Positions 52,617-61,600 of a stretch of 64,000 nt of DNA are shown in pieces. A program made the position numbers and the translations under genes. Source of the DNA: CAJMNU01 sp905214855. GTDB lineage: Bacteria > Bacillota > Clostridia > Lachnospirales > Lachnospiraceae. Each line of letters starts with the position of its first letter. Positions within the stretch are counted from its first letter, which is position 1. The stretch covers positions 1 to 64,000 of the forward strand of contig CALADM010000036.1 in NCBI GenBank assembly GCA_937890595.1. Direction: 5' to 3'. The notes beneath the pieces are model-generated. The model saw only the letters and a program-made list of their open reading frames with translations. It was not told where the DNA came from and made no database searches.

Positions 52617-53972
52617 TCAACGATTTCCCAAGGTCACATTAAACACAATCTCTTTATATTCATCTCTTCCATTTCTCATTACTTTTACAACAATATTCTG
52701 CCCACTCTGAAAACTCTCCATTTGAAGCTGATATTCTTTCATCGTCTGAACCTGATTTCCATTCAATTCCGTAATAATATCACCATTTTGGATTCCCACA
52801 GTATATGCTGGACTGTCATTCTGACATTGTACCACATATACGCCAGCAGGCATACCTCCCGTGATCATATCCTCTGTCACTTCCTGACCTAGAATCCCCA
52901 GATATGGCACAGGAATACCATTGGTCAATTTCTCCAAAATACTTTTATAATCTGAAATCCCATATGCAACGGAATACTTTATTTCTGTATTTTCATCGTT
53001 TTCAACATCTGGATGTTCTGTAATCCACCCAATCAGCTGTCCTTTTTTATCTAGTAAAAAAGTCCCCTTATCACTGATGCATTCCATATCTGTATACAAT
53101 ATCCTTGTCATACCATCTGTCACTCTCACATTTTTTTCCATATAAGTGACAGCTCCAAGCATACTGGAATGGACTCTTCCAACAGGACTTCCCACAGCAA
53201 TCACCAGATCTCCCTGTCCAACACTCCAAGAATTTCCCAATGGAATTGGTACTAGATTTGCCAAGTCAGTTTCTTCTATTTCATGGACATTTGCACTAAG
53301 AATAGCTATCCCTGTCTGCCCGTCCCTTTGTTTTACATGACCATTCACCACAGTTCCATTTGGCAAAAAGATCTCCAGTGTATCAGCCCCTTGCGTTGCC
53401 TGTAATGGAGTCATAAAAATCAGTTCATCTTCCGTTTTAGCAATCAAAGCACCCGAAAATTGTCCTTCTTTTTCAATCAAGTTATCAAACCAATCTACAT
53501 CCTGACTCACAGAACGGATCTTGACAATTCCTTTATCTGCCTGCATTACCACTTTTCTCAGCCCACTGTAAATATTTTGAAGGTCATCCATCGTAAATTC
53601 ATATCCCACCAATACTTCTTGTATCTTATCCTCCAGCATCATCTCTGTTGTTGTTTCAATTTCTGTTGTCTCTTCTGGCACAGAGGTTTCCACTTCCATT
53701 GTCTCCGGTTCTATTTCTGGTTCTATATCTGATTCTATTTCTGGTTCATCTTTTGGAATCGTCACTTGGGCAGTCTCTTTTTTAGGTCCTTTCCCTAATT
53801 TACTTTCCATCCATGGACGCAAACAAACAAAAGTCGCCGTTACGATAACCCCAAACAGAACAGCTGTCACCACAAAAATCCCCGCCCTTTTTATGATACT
53901 TTTTCGGGTTTTCTGCCGGCCAATAATTTTCTCCTGCATAAATTGCTTTTTCTTTTTATCTGCCTCTGGCAT
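52617..53972 (-). CDS. HtrA-like protein with lost catalytic residues
   Basis: 451 residues: cytosolic N-terminus, one membrane segment (about 29-51), acidic EPEIE-type linker, a trypsin-like domain (about 130-340) and a C-terminal PDZ domain (about 355-445, with GVYVVQCQNDSPAYTVGIQN). The HtrA blocks are altered: SGALIAKTEDELIFMTPL has no His where HtrA has TNNHV, GIAILSANV lacks the Asp of DLAVLK, and TDMECISDKGTFLLDKKG has Gly303 where the catalytic Ser of GNSGGP should be. It is probably a pseudo-protease used as a PDZ scaffold. AGGAGG precedes the ATG. Confidence 0.85.
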   Translation of the reverse strand: MPEADKKKKQFMQEKIIGRQKTRKSIIKRAGIFVVTAVLFGVIVTATFVCLRPWMESKLGKGPKKETAQVTIPKDEPEIESDIEPEIEPETMEVETSVPEETTEIETTTEMMLEDKIQEVLVGYEFTMDDLQNIYSGLRKVVMQADKGIVKIRSVSQDVDWFDNLIEKEGQFSGALIAKTEDELIFMTPLQATQGADTLEIFLPNGTVVNGHVKQRDGQTGIAILSANVHEIEETDLANLVPIPLGNSWSVGQGDLVIAVGSPVGRVHSSMLGAVTYMEKNVRVTDGMTRILYTDMECISDKGTFLLDKKGQLIGWITEHPDVENDENTEIKYSVAYGISDYKSILEKLTNGIPVPYLGILGQEVTEDMITGGMPAGVYVVQCQNDSPAYTVGIQNGDIITELNGNQVQTMKEYQLQMESFQSGQNIVVKVMRNGRDEYKEIVFNVTLGNR

Positions 53973-54121
53973 TGCCCTCCTCCTATATTCTCATCTTTTG
54001 AAAGAATCCCCCAACTCATTGCAACAAAATATTTGAATACTGCTATGCTTTATTATACTTATCTTCCTATCCCTTTGCAACAAAAATCACGTTTCCATAA
54101 AGAACTACATCGAAAATAACA

Positions 54122-54150
54122 TTTCATAAATCTGCGATTTGGTATATAAT
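54122..54150 (+). promoter_or_regulatory. Promoter of mutS2
   Basis: TTTCAT (54122-54127), 17-bp spacer, TATAAT (54145-54150). A short AAGCAT / ATGCTT hairpin follows in the leader. Confidence 0.55.
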
Positions 54151-54224
54151 AATGTAAGCATCAAAAATGCTTAAAAATAAAAAGCCCAACATAAAGACCA
54201 AAGTAAATAGAAAGGACTTTATTT

Positions 54225-56630
54225 ATGAATCAAAAAGCTCTAAAAACATTAGAATATAATAAAATTATCCTACAGCTGGCTGAATATGCATCTTCTCCTC
54301 TTGGAAAGGAATTATGTCTTGCACTTACACCTTCCTCTGATATTGAGGAGGTCCGCCAGTGGCAAAAGGAGACTACTGATGCCCTATCCCGTGTTCGTAT
54401 GAAAGGAAATATTTCTTTTTCCGGACTGCGTGATGTCACTGCATCCCTAAAAAGACTGGAAATCGGCAGTTCCCTTGGAATCATCGAAATTCTTTCTATC
54501 AGTTCTCTACTGACAGTTTCCTCCCGTGCCCGTCTTTATGGAAGACATGAGGAAGATGAATTAGCTAACGATTCTCTGGATGAAATGTTCCGTACCTTAG
54601 ATCCACTTACTTCAATCAACACAGAGATCAAACGCTGTATTATTTCTGAAGACGAAGTCAGTGATGATGCCAGTGCCGGATTACACCGTGTCCGCCGCTC
54701 CATGAAAAGCACACAGGACAGAATCCACACACAATTAAACAGTATCTTAAATTCCAGTCGTTCTTATCTACAGGATGCTGTGATCACCATGCGTGACGGA
54801 CGATATTGTCTTCCGGTCAAATCCGAATACAAATCCCAATTTTCCGGTATGGTGCATGACCAGTCTGCTACAGGTTCTACCTTATTTATAGAACCTATGG
54901 CAATTATAAAACTCAACAATGAATTGCGTGAACTGGAAATTCAGGAACAAAAAGAAATTGAGGCAGTTCTGGCTTCTTTAAGCAATGAACTTGCTCCTTA
55001 TACAGAAACGATACGCCTAAATCAGCAAATTCTGGCACAACTGGATTTTATTTTTGCTAAAAGTGCTCTCTCACGCCATTACAATTGCAGTGAACCAAAA
55101 TTTAATACAAACGGCTATCTGCATATCAAGGACGCACGTCATCCTCTTCTGGATCCGTCAAAGGTAGTTCCCATTGAAATATATTTGGGAAAAAACTTTG
55201 ATCTTTTGATCGTGACAGGTCCTAACACAGGTGGTAAAACGGTATCATTAAAGACAACTGGATTATTTACTTTGATGGGACAGGCAGGTCTTCATATTCC
55301 AGCATTCCAAGGATCAGAACTCACTGTTTTTGATGAAGTATTTGCAGATATCGGTGATGAACAGAGCATTGAGCAAAGTTTAAGTACATTTTCTGCACAT
55401 ATGACCAATATTGTCTCTATTTTAAATCAGGCAGACAGCCACTCTCTCTGTCTGTTTGATGAACTTTGTGCCGGAACTGACCCTACAGAGGGTGCTGCAC
55501 TTGCCATTGCTATTCTGACTTTCCTTCACAATATGAAATGTCGTACTATGGCAACTACACACTATAGTGAACTTAAAGTGTTTGCTTTGACTGCAGAAGG
55601 TGTTGAAAATGCCTGCTGTGAATTCAATGTGGAGACACTTCAGCCGACATATCGTCTTCTCATTGGTATTCCTGGAAAAAGTAATGCCTTTGCTATCTCC
55701 AAAAAATTAGGTCTTCCAGACTATATCATTGAAGATGCAAAATCTCAGCTTGAAACACAAGATGAAACATTTGAAGACCTTCTTGCGAATCTTGAACACA
55801 GCCGTGTCACAATCGAAAGAGAACGAGAAGAGATCCAGAACTACAAAACCGAAATTGCAAACCTCAAAAAGAGAATTCAGCAAAAAGAAGAACGATTTGA
55901 CGATAAAAAAGAAAAAATGCTCCAGAATGCGAACGAACAGGCACAGCGTATTCTGCGTGAAGCAAAAGAAACTGCTGACCAGACTCTGCGCAATATCAAT
56001 AAACTTGCTCAGGGCGGCATCAACAATGCCAAAGAAATGGAAGCAGAACGTACCCGTCTTCGTACTAAATTAGATAAAGTAGAAAAACACCTCACCAAAC
56101 CTAAAGCCGTAAAACCTCATAAAGCAATTTCTGCCAAATCACTGCATATTGGTGATGGGGTCTTTGTTGTTTCCATGAATCTAAAGGGAACGGTAAGCAG
56201 CTTACCAAATGCCAATGGTGATCTTTATGTACAGATGGGAATTCTCCGCTCTCAAGTCAATGTCCGTGATCTGGAAATTCTGGATGAACAATCTATTACC
56301 GGTCCTAGCATTGAAAAAGGATTTGGCACTAAAAGTGCGCAGAATCGTGGAAATTCTGGTAAAATCCGTATGTCCAAATCCACATCTATTTCACCTGAGA
56401 TCAATCTGATCGGCTATATGGTCGATGAGGCAATTCCGGTAATGGACAAATATCTGGATGATGCATATCTTGCTCATTTACCACAGGTACGTGTGATCCA
56501 CGGTCGTGGCACTGGTGCATTAAAAGCAGGAATCCATAGACACCTGAAAACATTAAAATATGTAAAAGAATTCCATTTAGGGGAATTTGGAGAAGGTGAC
56601 TCTGGTGTTACCATCGTTATATTTAAATAA
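54225..56630 (+). CDS. mutS2: Endonuclease MutS2
   Basis: 801-residue DNA-binding ATPase that acts in ribosome quality control or anti-recombination in Firmicutes, not in mismatch repair. It lacks the mismatch-recognition domain I; has the core (MKSTQDRIHTQLNSILNSSR), Walker A VTGPNTGGKTVSLK, Walker B LCLFDELCAGTDPTEGA, a long coiled coil (about 500-620) and a C-terminal Smr endonuclease domain (INLIGYMVDEAIPVMDKYLD, RVIHGRGTGALKAGI). All parts are intact. AAAGGA lies before the ATG. Confidence 0.95.
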   Translation: MNQKALKTLEYNKIILQLAEYASSPLGKELCLALTPSSDIEEVRQWQKETTDALSRVRMKGNISFSGLRDVTASLKRLEIGSSLGIIEILSISSLLTVSSRARLYGRHEEDELANDSLDEMFRTLDPLTSINTEIKRCIISEDEVSDDASAGLHRVRRSMKSTQDRIHTQLNSILNSSRSYLQDAVITMRDGRYCLPVKSEYKSQFSGMVHDQSATGSTLFIEPMAIIKLNNELRELEIQEQKEIEAVLASLSNELAPYTETIRLNQQILAQLDFIFAKSALSRHYNCSEPKFNTNGYLHIKDARHPLLDPSKVVPIEIYLGKNFDLLIVTGPNTGGKTVSLKTTGLFTLMGQAGLHIPAFQGSELTVFDEVFADIGDEQSIEQSLSTFSAHMTNIVSILNQADSHSLCLFDELCAGTDPTEGAALAIAILTFLHNMKCRTMATTHYSELKVFALTAEGVENACCEFNVETLQPTYRLLIGIPGKSNAFAISKKLGLPDYIIEDAKSQLETQDETFEDLLANLEHSRVTIEREREEIQNYKTEIANLKKRIQQKEERFDDKKEKMLQNANEQAQRILREAKETADQTLRNINKLAQGGINNAKEMEAERTRLRTKLDKVEKHLTKPKAVKPHKAISAKSLHIGDGVFVVSMNLKGTVSSLPNANGDLYVQMGILRSQVNVRDLEILDEQSITGPSIEKGFGTKSAQNRGNSGKIRMSKSTSISPEINLIGYMVDEAIPVMDKYLDDAYLAHLPQVRVIHGRGTGALKAGIHRHLKTLKYVKEFHLGEFGEGDSGVTIVIFK

Positions 56631-56820
56631 AAGAATACTCTGATATATTTATATCTATTATTTTTAGTATATAAATTTAGGATATAAAATATGTTACACC
56701 CCATACACGATACCCACTATAATCATCTATTTATGTAGTAAAACGTAATATAATAGTGTTGTCCAACATTTGATCATCAGAGTATCTTCAAAAATATCAA
56801 GAAAGGATTTTCATAATAAC
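56631..56820. other. Short intergenic stretch before third two-component system
   Basis: An AT-rich 190-bp stretch. It has inverted ten-base sequences ATACTCTGAT (56635-56644) and ATCAGAGTAT (56776-56785), 130 bases apart. A TATAAT at about 56750 lacks a good -35 box. Confidence 0.45.
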
Positions 56821-57540
56821 ATGGCAGAAAAACAACGCATTTTAATTGTTGATGACGATGCCAATATCGCCGAACTTATCTCACTCTATCTCAATAAAGA
56901 ATGTTATGAAACCAAAATTGTATATGATGGGGAGGAAGCGCTCCGTGCGTTTTCTTCCTTCTCACCAAACCTTATTTTACTGGATCTTATGCTTCCCGGA
57001 ATTGATGGCTATCAAGTCTGCCGAGAAATCCGAATGACATCTCAAGTTCCTATCATCATGCTCTCTGCTAAGGGAGAAGTTTTTGACAAAGTACTGGGAT
57101 TGGAACTTGGAGCTGACGACTACATGATCAAGCCATTCGATTCCAAAGAATTAGTTGCCCGTGTAAAAGCTGTCCTCCGTCGTTACCAGACTACATCTTC
57201 TCAAAATGGTCAAAATCTTTCCATACCAAAACAACAGGGGAATTTTGTAGAATATCCAGATCTTATTGTAAATCTGACAAACTACTCTGTCATTTATAAA
57301 GGTCACTCTGTTGAAATGCCTCCAAAGGAATTGGAACTCCTCTACTTTCTGACTTCCTCACCCAATCAGGTGTTTACCAGAGAACAGCTTCTGGATCACA
57401 TTTGGGGATATGAATATATTGGAGATACCAGAACTGTAGATGTACATATCAAACGCCTGCGTGAAAAGATCAAAGACCATGAGAATTGGGCATTAACCAC
57501 TGTTTGGGGAATTGGATACAAATTTGAGGTGAAAAAATAA
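56821..57540 (+). CDS. OmpR/PhoB-family response regulator
   Basis: 239 residues: receiver domain with VDDD (10-13), phospho-acceptor Asp55 in LILLDLMLPGIDG and Lys in YMIKPF, then a winged helix ending TTVWGIGYKFEVKK. The ATG at 56821 gives the family-typical N-terminus MAEKQRILIVDDD. It is followed two bases later by the histidine kinase gene, so they are one operon. Confidence 0.93.
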   Translation: MAEKQRILIVDDDANIAELISLYLNKECYETKIVYDGEEALRAFSSFSPNLILLDLMLPGIDGYQVCREIRMTSQVPIIMLSAKGEVFDKVLGLELGADDYMIKPFDSKELVARVKAVLRRYQTTSSQNGQNLSIPKQQGNFVEYPDLIVNLTNYSVIYKGHSVEMPPKELELLYFLTSSPNQVFTREQLLDHIWGYEYIGDTRTVDVHIKRLREKIKDHENWALTTVWGIGYKFEVKK

Positions 57541-57542
57541 AT

Positions 57543-58940
57543 ATGCACTCACTTTACTCCAAATTTATCCTTGGCTATCTGATCTTTGGTCTTTTGGGCT
57601 TTGTCACGATCGCTACATTATCTTCACATTTTACTTCCCAATATCTCAAGGAAGAAAAAGCAGGTATTCTATACGATGAGGCCACTCTGATTGCCAACAC
57701 TTACAGTACACAATATCGGGGGAAAGCACAGGATCTCCAAACTGCGTACCCACAGCTTCAGGCTGTTGCAACTTTTTTACAGACTGAGATCTGGATCGTA
57801 GATCGGGATGGAAACATCATTGTAGACAGCAGTTCTGATAAAGCAGGGGATACTATAAAGAATTTTGATCCCACTGCTACTGGAAATCATGTCTACATGA
57901 CAGGAGATTATTTTGGTCTCTTTCCTTATGATGTATTAAGTGTATCTGCACCTATCACAGGAAATTTCCAAACCTATGGTTACGTGATCATGCACCTGCC
58001 TATCAGTGTTGTTCAGGCAAACAGGAACGATATCTTAAATATCGTATATCTGACATCAGCCATTATTTTTGGACTGTCTTTGGTCATCTTATTGGTATTT
58101 AACAAGACTGTATATCGTCCTTTAAAAGCTATTACCAAAGCTGTAAAAGAATATGCTGCCGGCAATTTAACATATCATTTACATTTAAACACTGACGATG
58201 AGATGAGCTATCTTGCAGCTACACTAGATTATATGTCCAGTGAACTGAACCAGATGGAAGAATATCAACGCAATTTTATTGCCAATGTATCCCATGATTT
58301 CCGCTCTCCGCTCACCTCTATCAAAGGATATCTGGAAGCGATCATAGATGGAACGATTCCGACTGAACTTCAGGACAAATATCTGCATATCGTTATCAGT
58401 GAAACGGAACGACTGACCAAACTGACAGAGGGGCTTTTATCATTAAATTCCTTAGACCAAAAGGGATTCTTAACACGCACAGATTTTGATATCAATCGGG
58501 TTATCAAGGATACTGCTGCTTCCTTTGAGGGTACTTGTTCAACCAAAAACATTGTATTTGAACTGACCTTTTTAGAATCTGTAGAAATGGTATATGCAGA
58601 TTTTGGTAAGATACAGCAGGTTCTCTATAACCTGATCGACAATGCTATTAAATTCAGCCATTCAGATTCTGTGATCTACATACAGACCTCTGTGCGGCAT
58701 GAAAAAGTGTTTGTATCTATCAAAGATACTGGAATCGGTATTCCAAAAGACAGCATCAAAAAAATCTGGGAACGCTTTTATAAAACAGATCTATCTCGTG
58801 GAAAAGACAAAAAAGGAACTGGACTTGGACTTTCTATCGTAAAAGAAATCATACAGGCACATGGTGAAAATATTGATGTGATCAGTACTCAGGGTGTCGG
58901 TACAGAATTTATTTTCAGTCTGCCCCGATCTAGCAGTTAA
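57543..58940 (+). CDS. HAMP-domain sensor histidine kinase
   Basis: 465 residues. Two membrane segments (about 8-28 and 167-189) bracket an extracytoplasmic sensor domain (PAS/CACHE-like, with IWIVDRDGNIIVDSS), then HAMP, the dimerisation helix with IANVSHDFRSPLTS (His251), an N-box (IQQVLYNLIDNAIKFS), DTGIGIP and GLGLSIVKEI. All boxes intact. It is downstream of mutS2 and its regulator, in the common Clostridia arrangement; the signal is unknown. Confidence 0.93.
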   Translation: MHSLYSKFILGYLIFGLLGFVTIATLSSHFTSQYLKEEKAGILYDEATLIANTYSTQYRGKAQDLQTAYPQLQAVATFLQTEIWIVDRDGNIIVDSSSDKAGDTIKNFDPTATGNHVYMTGDYFGLFPYDVLSVSAPITGNFQTYGYVIMHLPISVVQANRNDILNIVYLTSAIIFGLSLVILLVFNKTVYRPLKAITKAVKEYAAGNLTYHLHLNTDDEMSYLAATLDYMSSELNQMEEYQRNFIANVSHDFRSPLTSIKGYLEAIIDGTIPTELQDKYLHIVISETERLTKLTEGLLSLNSLDQKGFLTRTDFDINRVIKDTAASFEGTCSTKNIVFELTFLESVEMVYADFGKIQQVLYNLIDNAIKFSHSDSVIYIQTSVRHEKVFVSIKDTGIGIPKDSIKKIWERFYKTDLSRGKDKKGTGLGLSIVKEIIQAHGENIDVISTQGVGTEFIFSLPRSSS

Positions 58941-58944
58941 AAAG

Positions 58945-58979
58945 AAAAGCGTGAGGTTTCAATCACCTCACGCTTTTTC
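58945..58979 (+). terminator. Intrinsic terminator
   Basis: Stem AAGCGTGAGGT / ACCTCACGCTT with an 8-base loop followed by TTTCTTT. Ends the mutS2-downstream two-component operon. Confidence 0.92.
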
Positions 58980-58998
58980 TTTGATTTCTTTCTTTAAC

Positions 58999-59080
58999 TG
59001 GATGGTGGTGGATTCGAACCACCGAAGCGAATCGCAGCAGATTTACAGTCTGTCCCCTTTGGCCACTCGGGAAACCATCC
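58999..59080 (-). tRNA. tRNA-Tyr(GTA)
   Basis: 82-nt class II tRNA on the minus strand. Acceptor GGATGGT / ACCATCC, anticodon loop CTGTAAA (anticodon GTA), a long variable arm TGCGATTCGCTTC, and T loop TTCGAAT. No CCA is encoded. Confidence 0.95.
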
Positions 59081-59145
59081 ATATCAGTCATATCTGACTT
59101 CATGGATTATAACACACCCCCTAGGAAAAGGCAAGTATTTTTACA

Positions 59146-61242
59146 TCACAAATTCCATGCATTTGTGAATATAGCAGCTCCATAAGGAGCTAAATCTGCT
59201 TTTAAAATACCATCTTTAATCTCATACACCACTGCGCCTACATTATATCCCTTTTCGTCCGTCTTCATAATACGTTCCACACGTTCTCCATCCTCAAAAC
59301 CAATCTGCCATGCCGGAATCTCCACACAACAGGATTCTGCTGAAGTGCTGACTGCTATGATAGCTCTGCTTTCTTTCTGAAAACGTCCATAAGCAATAAA
59401 ATTCTTCTCTTCTACCAATTCCTTCAAAGATCCTCTCCGCAGTGCAGCAATACGCATATGAATACCAGTCATATAGCGATGAAATTCAATCAATTCTTGA
59501 TCCTCACCGCCCCACGGATATGTCCGTCTGTTATCTGGATCTGTCCATCCACAAACTCCAGCTTCATCTCCATAATAAATCGTTGGACATCCTGGCCATG
59601 TCATCTGGATCACAACTCCAGCACGAAACAGACCATAATTCAGTCCATTTTCTGCTGCCTCACTTCCACGATCTGCCAATCGCCCTCTCATACGGTTCGT
59701 TCGTGTCAAGAAACGGGAATGATCATGATTGGACAGCTCATTCATTGCTGTGTTCAAAGAATTTGTCTGCATCCGCACCATGTGATACTTCATCGAATTA
59801 AAAAAGGCATGACCATCACCATACAGATCTGGTCTCTCTTCATCACTGTGTTTTTCCAGCCCTGTCAAAAACCAAGTCACAGGTTCCATAAATGCATCAT
59901 AATTCATAACAGAATCCCACTGTGTTCCATCCAGCCAAGGCTGAGGATCTCCATAATGCTCTGCCAAAATGATCGCATTGGGGTTTGCCTCTTTTACTGC
60001 ATCACGGAATTTTTTCCAAAACTCATGATTATATTCCAAAGAGCTCCCCAGATCCGCTGCCACATCCAGTCTCCATCCATCTACATTGTATGGAGGACTC
60101 ACCCATTTTTTTGCAATATTTAAAATATACTCTTCCAGACTCAACTCATTTCCAGAAGTCTTTGCATGTTCATAGTTCAACTTTGGAAGCGTATCATGCC
60201 CCCACCAACCATCATATTCGCTGTTATATGGCCATCCTTCCTCATTATAAAACTTAAAAAATGAATGATATGGGCTGTCTTTTGAGACATAAGCGCCAGC
60301 TTCATAAAAACACTCACTTTTCTCATAAATCTTCTCTCGATCCAACCACTTATTAAAAGAACCACAATGATTAAATACACCATCTAAAATGACTTTCATC
60401 CCACGTTTGTGTACTTCCTCTACAAATCTGGCAAAAAATTCATCACTTGCTTTCAAGTTCTCCTGATCTGTTGTACGGATACGATAACGCTGTGCATGTT
60501 CATTATCATTTTCACCCTCTGGTACTGCGCTTCCTCTGTCTCTCACGATCACACCATAATGCGGATCAATATGTTCATAATCCTGACAATCATATTTGTG
60601 ATTAGATGGAGACACAAAAACAGGACTTAGATAAATCACTTCCACCCAAAGACTCTTAAGATAATCTAATTTATCTAAAATCCCCTGTAAATCTCCCCCA
60701 TAGAAACGTCGTACATCCATCACAGCAATCTTCTCATCCCATTCTTTCACCCGCTCTACTGGCTGATTGATGTAGATATATTCCCTGTCAACGACATCGT
60801 TGCTAAAGTCTCCATTACAAAAACGGTCCACATAAATTTGGTACATCAGTGCACCCTGTGCCCAGATCGGAATATGAAATCCCGGAGTGATACAAAAACT
60901 AAATCCACTCCAAGTATCATCCACTACTCCAAGACGATTATAATAACAACTTTCTTTTCCACGTTTTATTTCAAAAAAATAGCGGATCGGTTTATCGCCT
61001 ACCGTAATTGTTGTCTCAAAATAATCAAAATACGTTTCCTGCTTTACTAAAAGCATTTCTATTTCTTTATCGGTTTCATCATCTACCCAAAATACTTGCT
61101 CCACGTTGTCATGAGCTGTTCGGAAACGGATCGTTACAGTGTCACCTGGGTCTGGTTCTGCAGGAATTCTATAATCCTCTGTCTCATCACTGAATAGTGC
61201 CTCAAGATGAATTCCTTTATTCTTTTTTAATATTTTTTCCAT
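59146..61242 (-). CDS. GH13 alpha-amylase family enzyme (neopullulanase-like)
   Basis: 698 residues, no signal peptide, hence acting on maltodextrins inside the cell. N-terminal beta-sandwich resembling CBM34, then an (beta/alpha)8 barrel with conserved regions DGVFNHCG (I), DGWRLDVAADLG with nucleophile Asp393 (II), ILAEHYGD with acid/base Glu428 (III) and LSNHDHSRFLT with the third Asp (IV). This pattern fits cyclomaltodextrinase/neopullulanase-type enzymes. GGAAAGGA precedes the ATG at 61242. Confidence 0.92.
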   Translation of the reverse strand: MEKILKKNKGIHLEALFSDETEDYRIPAEPDPGDTVTIRFRTAHDNVEQVFWVDDETDKEIEMLLVKQETYFDYFETTITVGDKPIRYFFEIKRGKESCYYNRLGVVDDTWSGFSFCITPGFHIPIWAQGALMYQIYVDRFCNGDFSNDVVDREYIYINQPVERVKEWDEKIAVMDVRRFYGGDLQGILDKLDYLKSLWVEVIYLSPVFVSPSNHKYDCQDYEHIDPHYGVIVRDRGSAVPEGENDNEHAQRYRIRTTDQENLKASDEFFARFVEEVHKRGMKVILDGVFNHCGSFNKWLDREKIYEKSECFYEAGAYVSKDSPYHSFFKFYNEEGWPYNSEYDGWWGHDTLPKLNYEHAKTSGNELSLEEYILNIAKKWVSPPYNVDGWRLDVAADLGSSLEYNHEFWKKFRDAVKEANPNAIILAEHYGDPQPWLDGTQWDSVMNYDAFMEPVTWFLTGLEKHSDEERPDLYGDGHAFFNSMKYHMVRMQTNSLNTAMNELSNHDHSRFLTRTNRMRGRLADRGSEAAENGLNYGLFRAGVVIQMTWPGCPTIYYGDEAGVCGWTDPDNRRTYPWGGEDQELIEFHRYMTGIHMRIAALRRGSLKELVEEKNFIAYGRFQKESRAIIAVSTSAESCCVEIPAWQIGFEDGERVERIMKTDEKGYNVGAVVYEIKDGILKADLAPYGAAIFTNAWNL

Positions 61243-61600
61243 ATCCTTTCCCCTTTCAGATTCCAAACAACTATCTTACTTCTATTTTATATGATTCCCA
61301 TAATTTCCACAACCAAATCTTTAAAGAAAAAAGACCAGCGGGGTAGCTGGTCTTTTTAGGAGAAGGTATTTCGTTTCTTATGGGGTGTAGCAAAAACTAT
61401 ATAATGTATTGGGGGGGTTACGTCTATTATAATAGCATAACGTTCTCAAAAAGTCTGCACAAAGTTCCATTTTTTTGTGATTTATTTTTGTGCAGTTTCC
61501 TGTCACATCTTTTTTATCCCAATTTTTTATATTGTAATTTTGCACGAAAGATATCATCTGTCAGAACAGATCCTAGGCTCTCTCTATTCTTTTTCTTTCC
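61243..61600. other. Intergenic stretch with terminator
   Basis: No gene seen. It holds the terminator of ftsH (61329-61357) and AT-rich sequence with TATAAA/TATAAT boxes that should serve the GH13 gene; no single promoter stands out. Confidence 0.5.
61329..61358 (-). terminator. Intrinsic terminator after ftsH
   Basis: Stem AAAGACCAGC / GCTGGTCTTT followed by T-runs on both strands, 244 bases beyond the ftsH stop. Confidence 0.75.
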
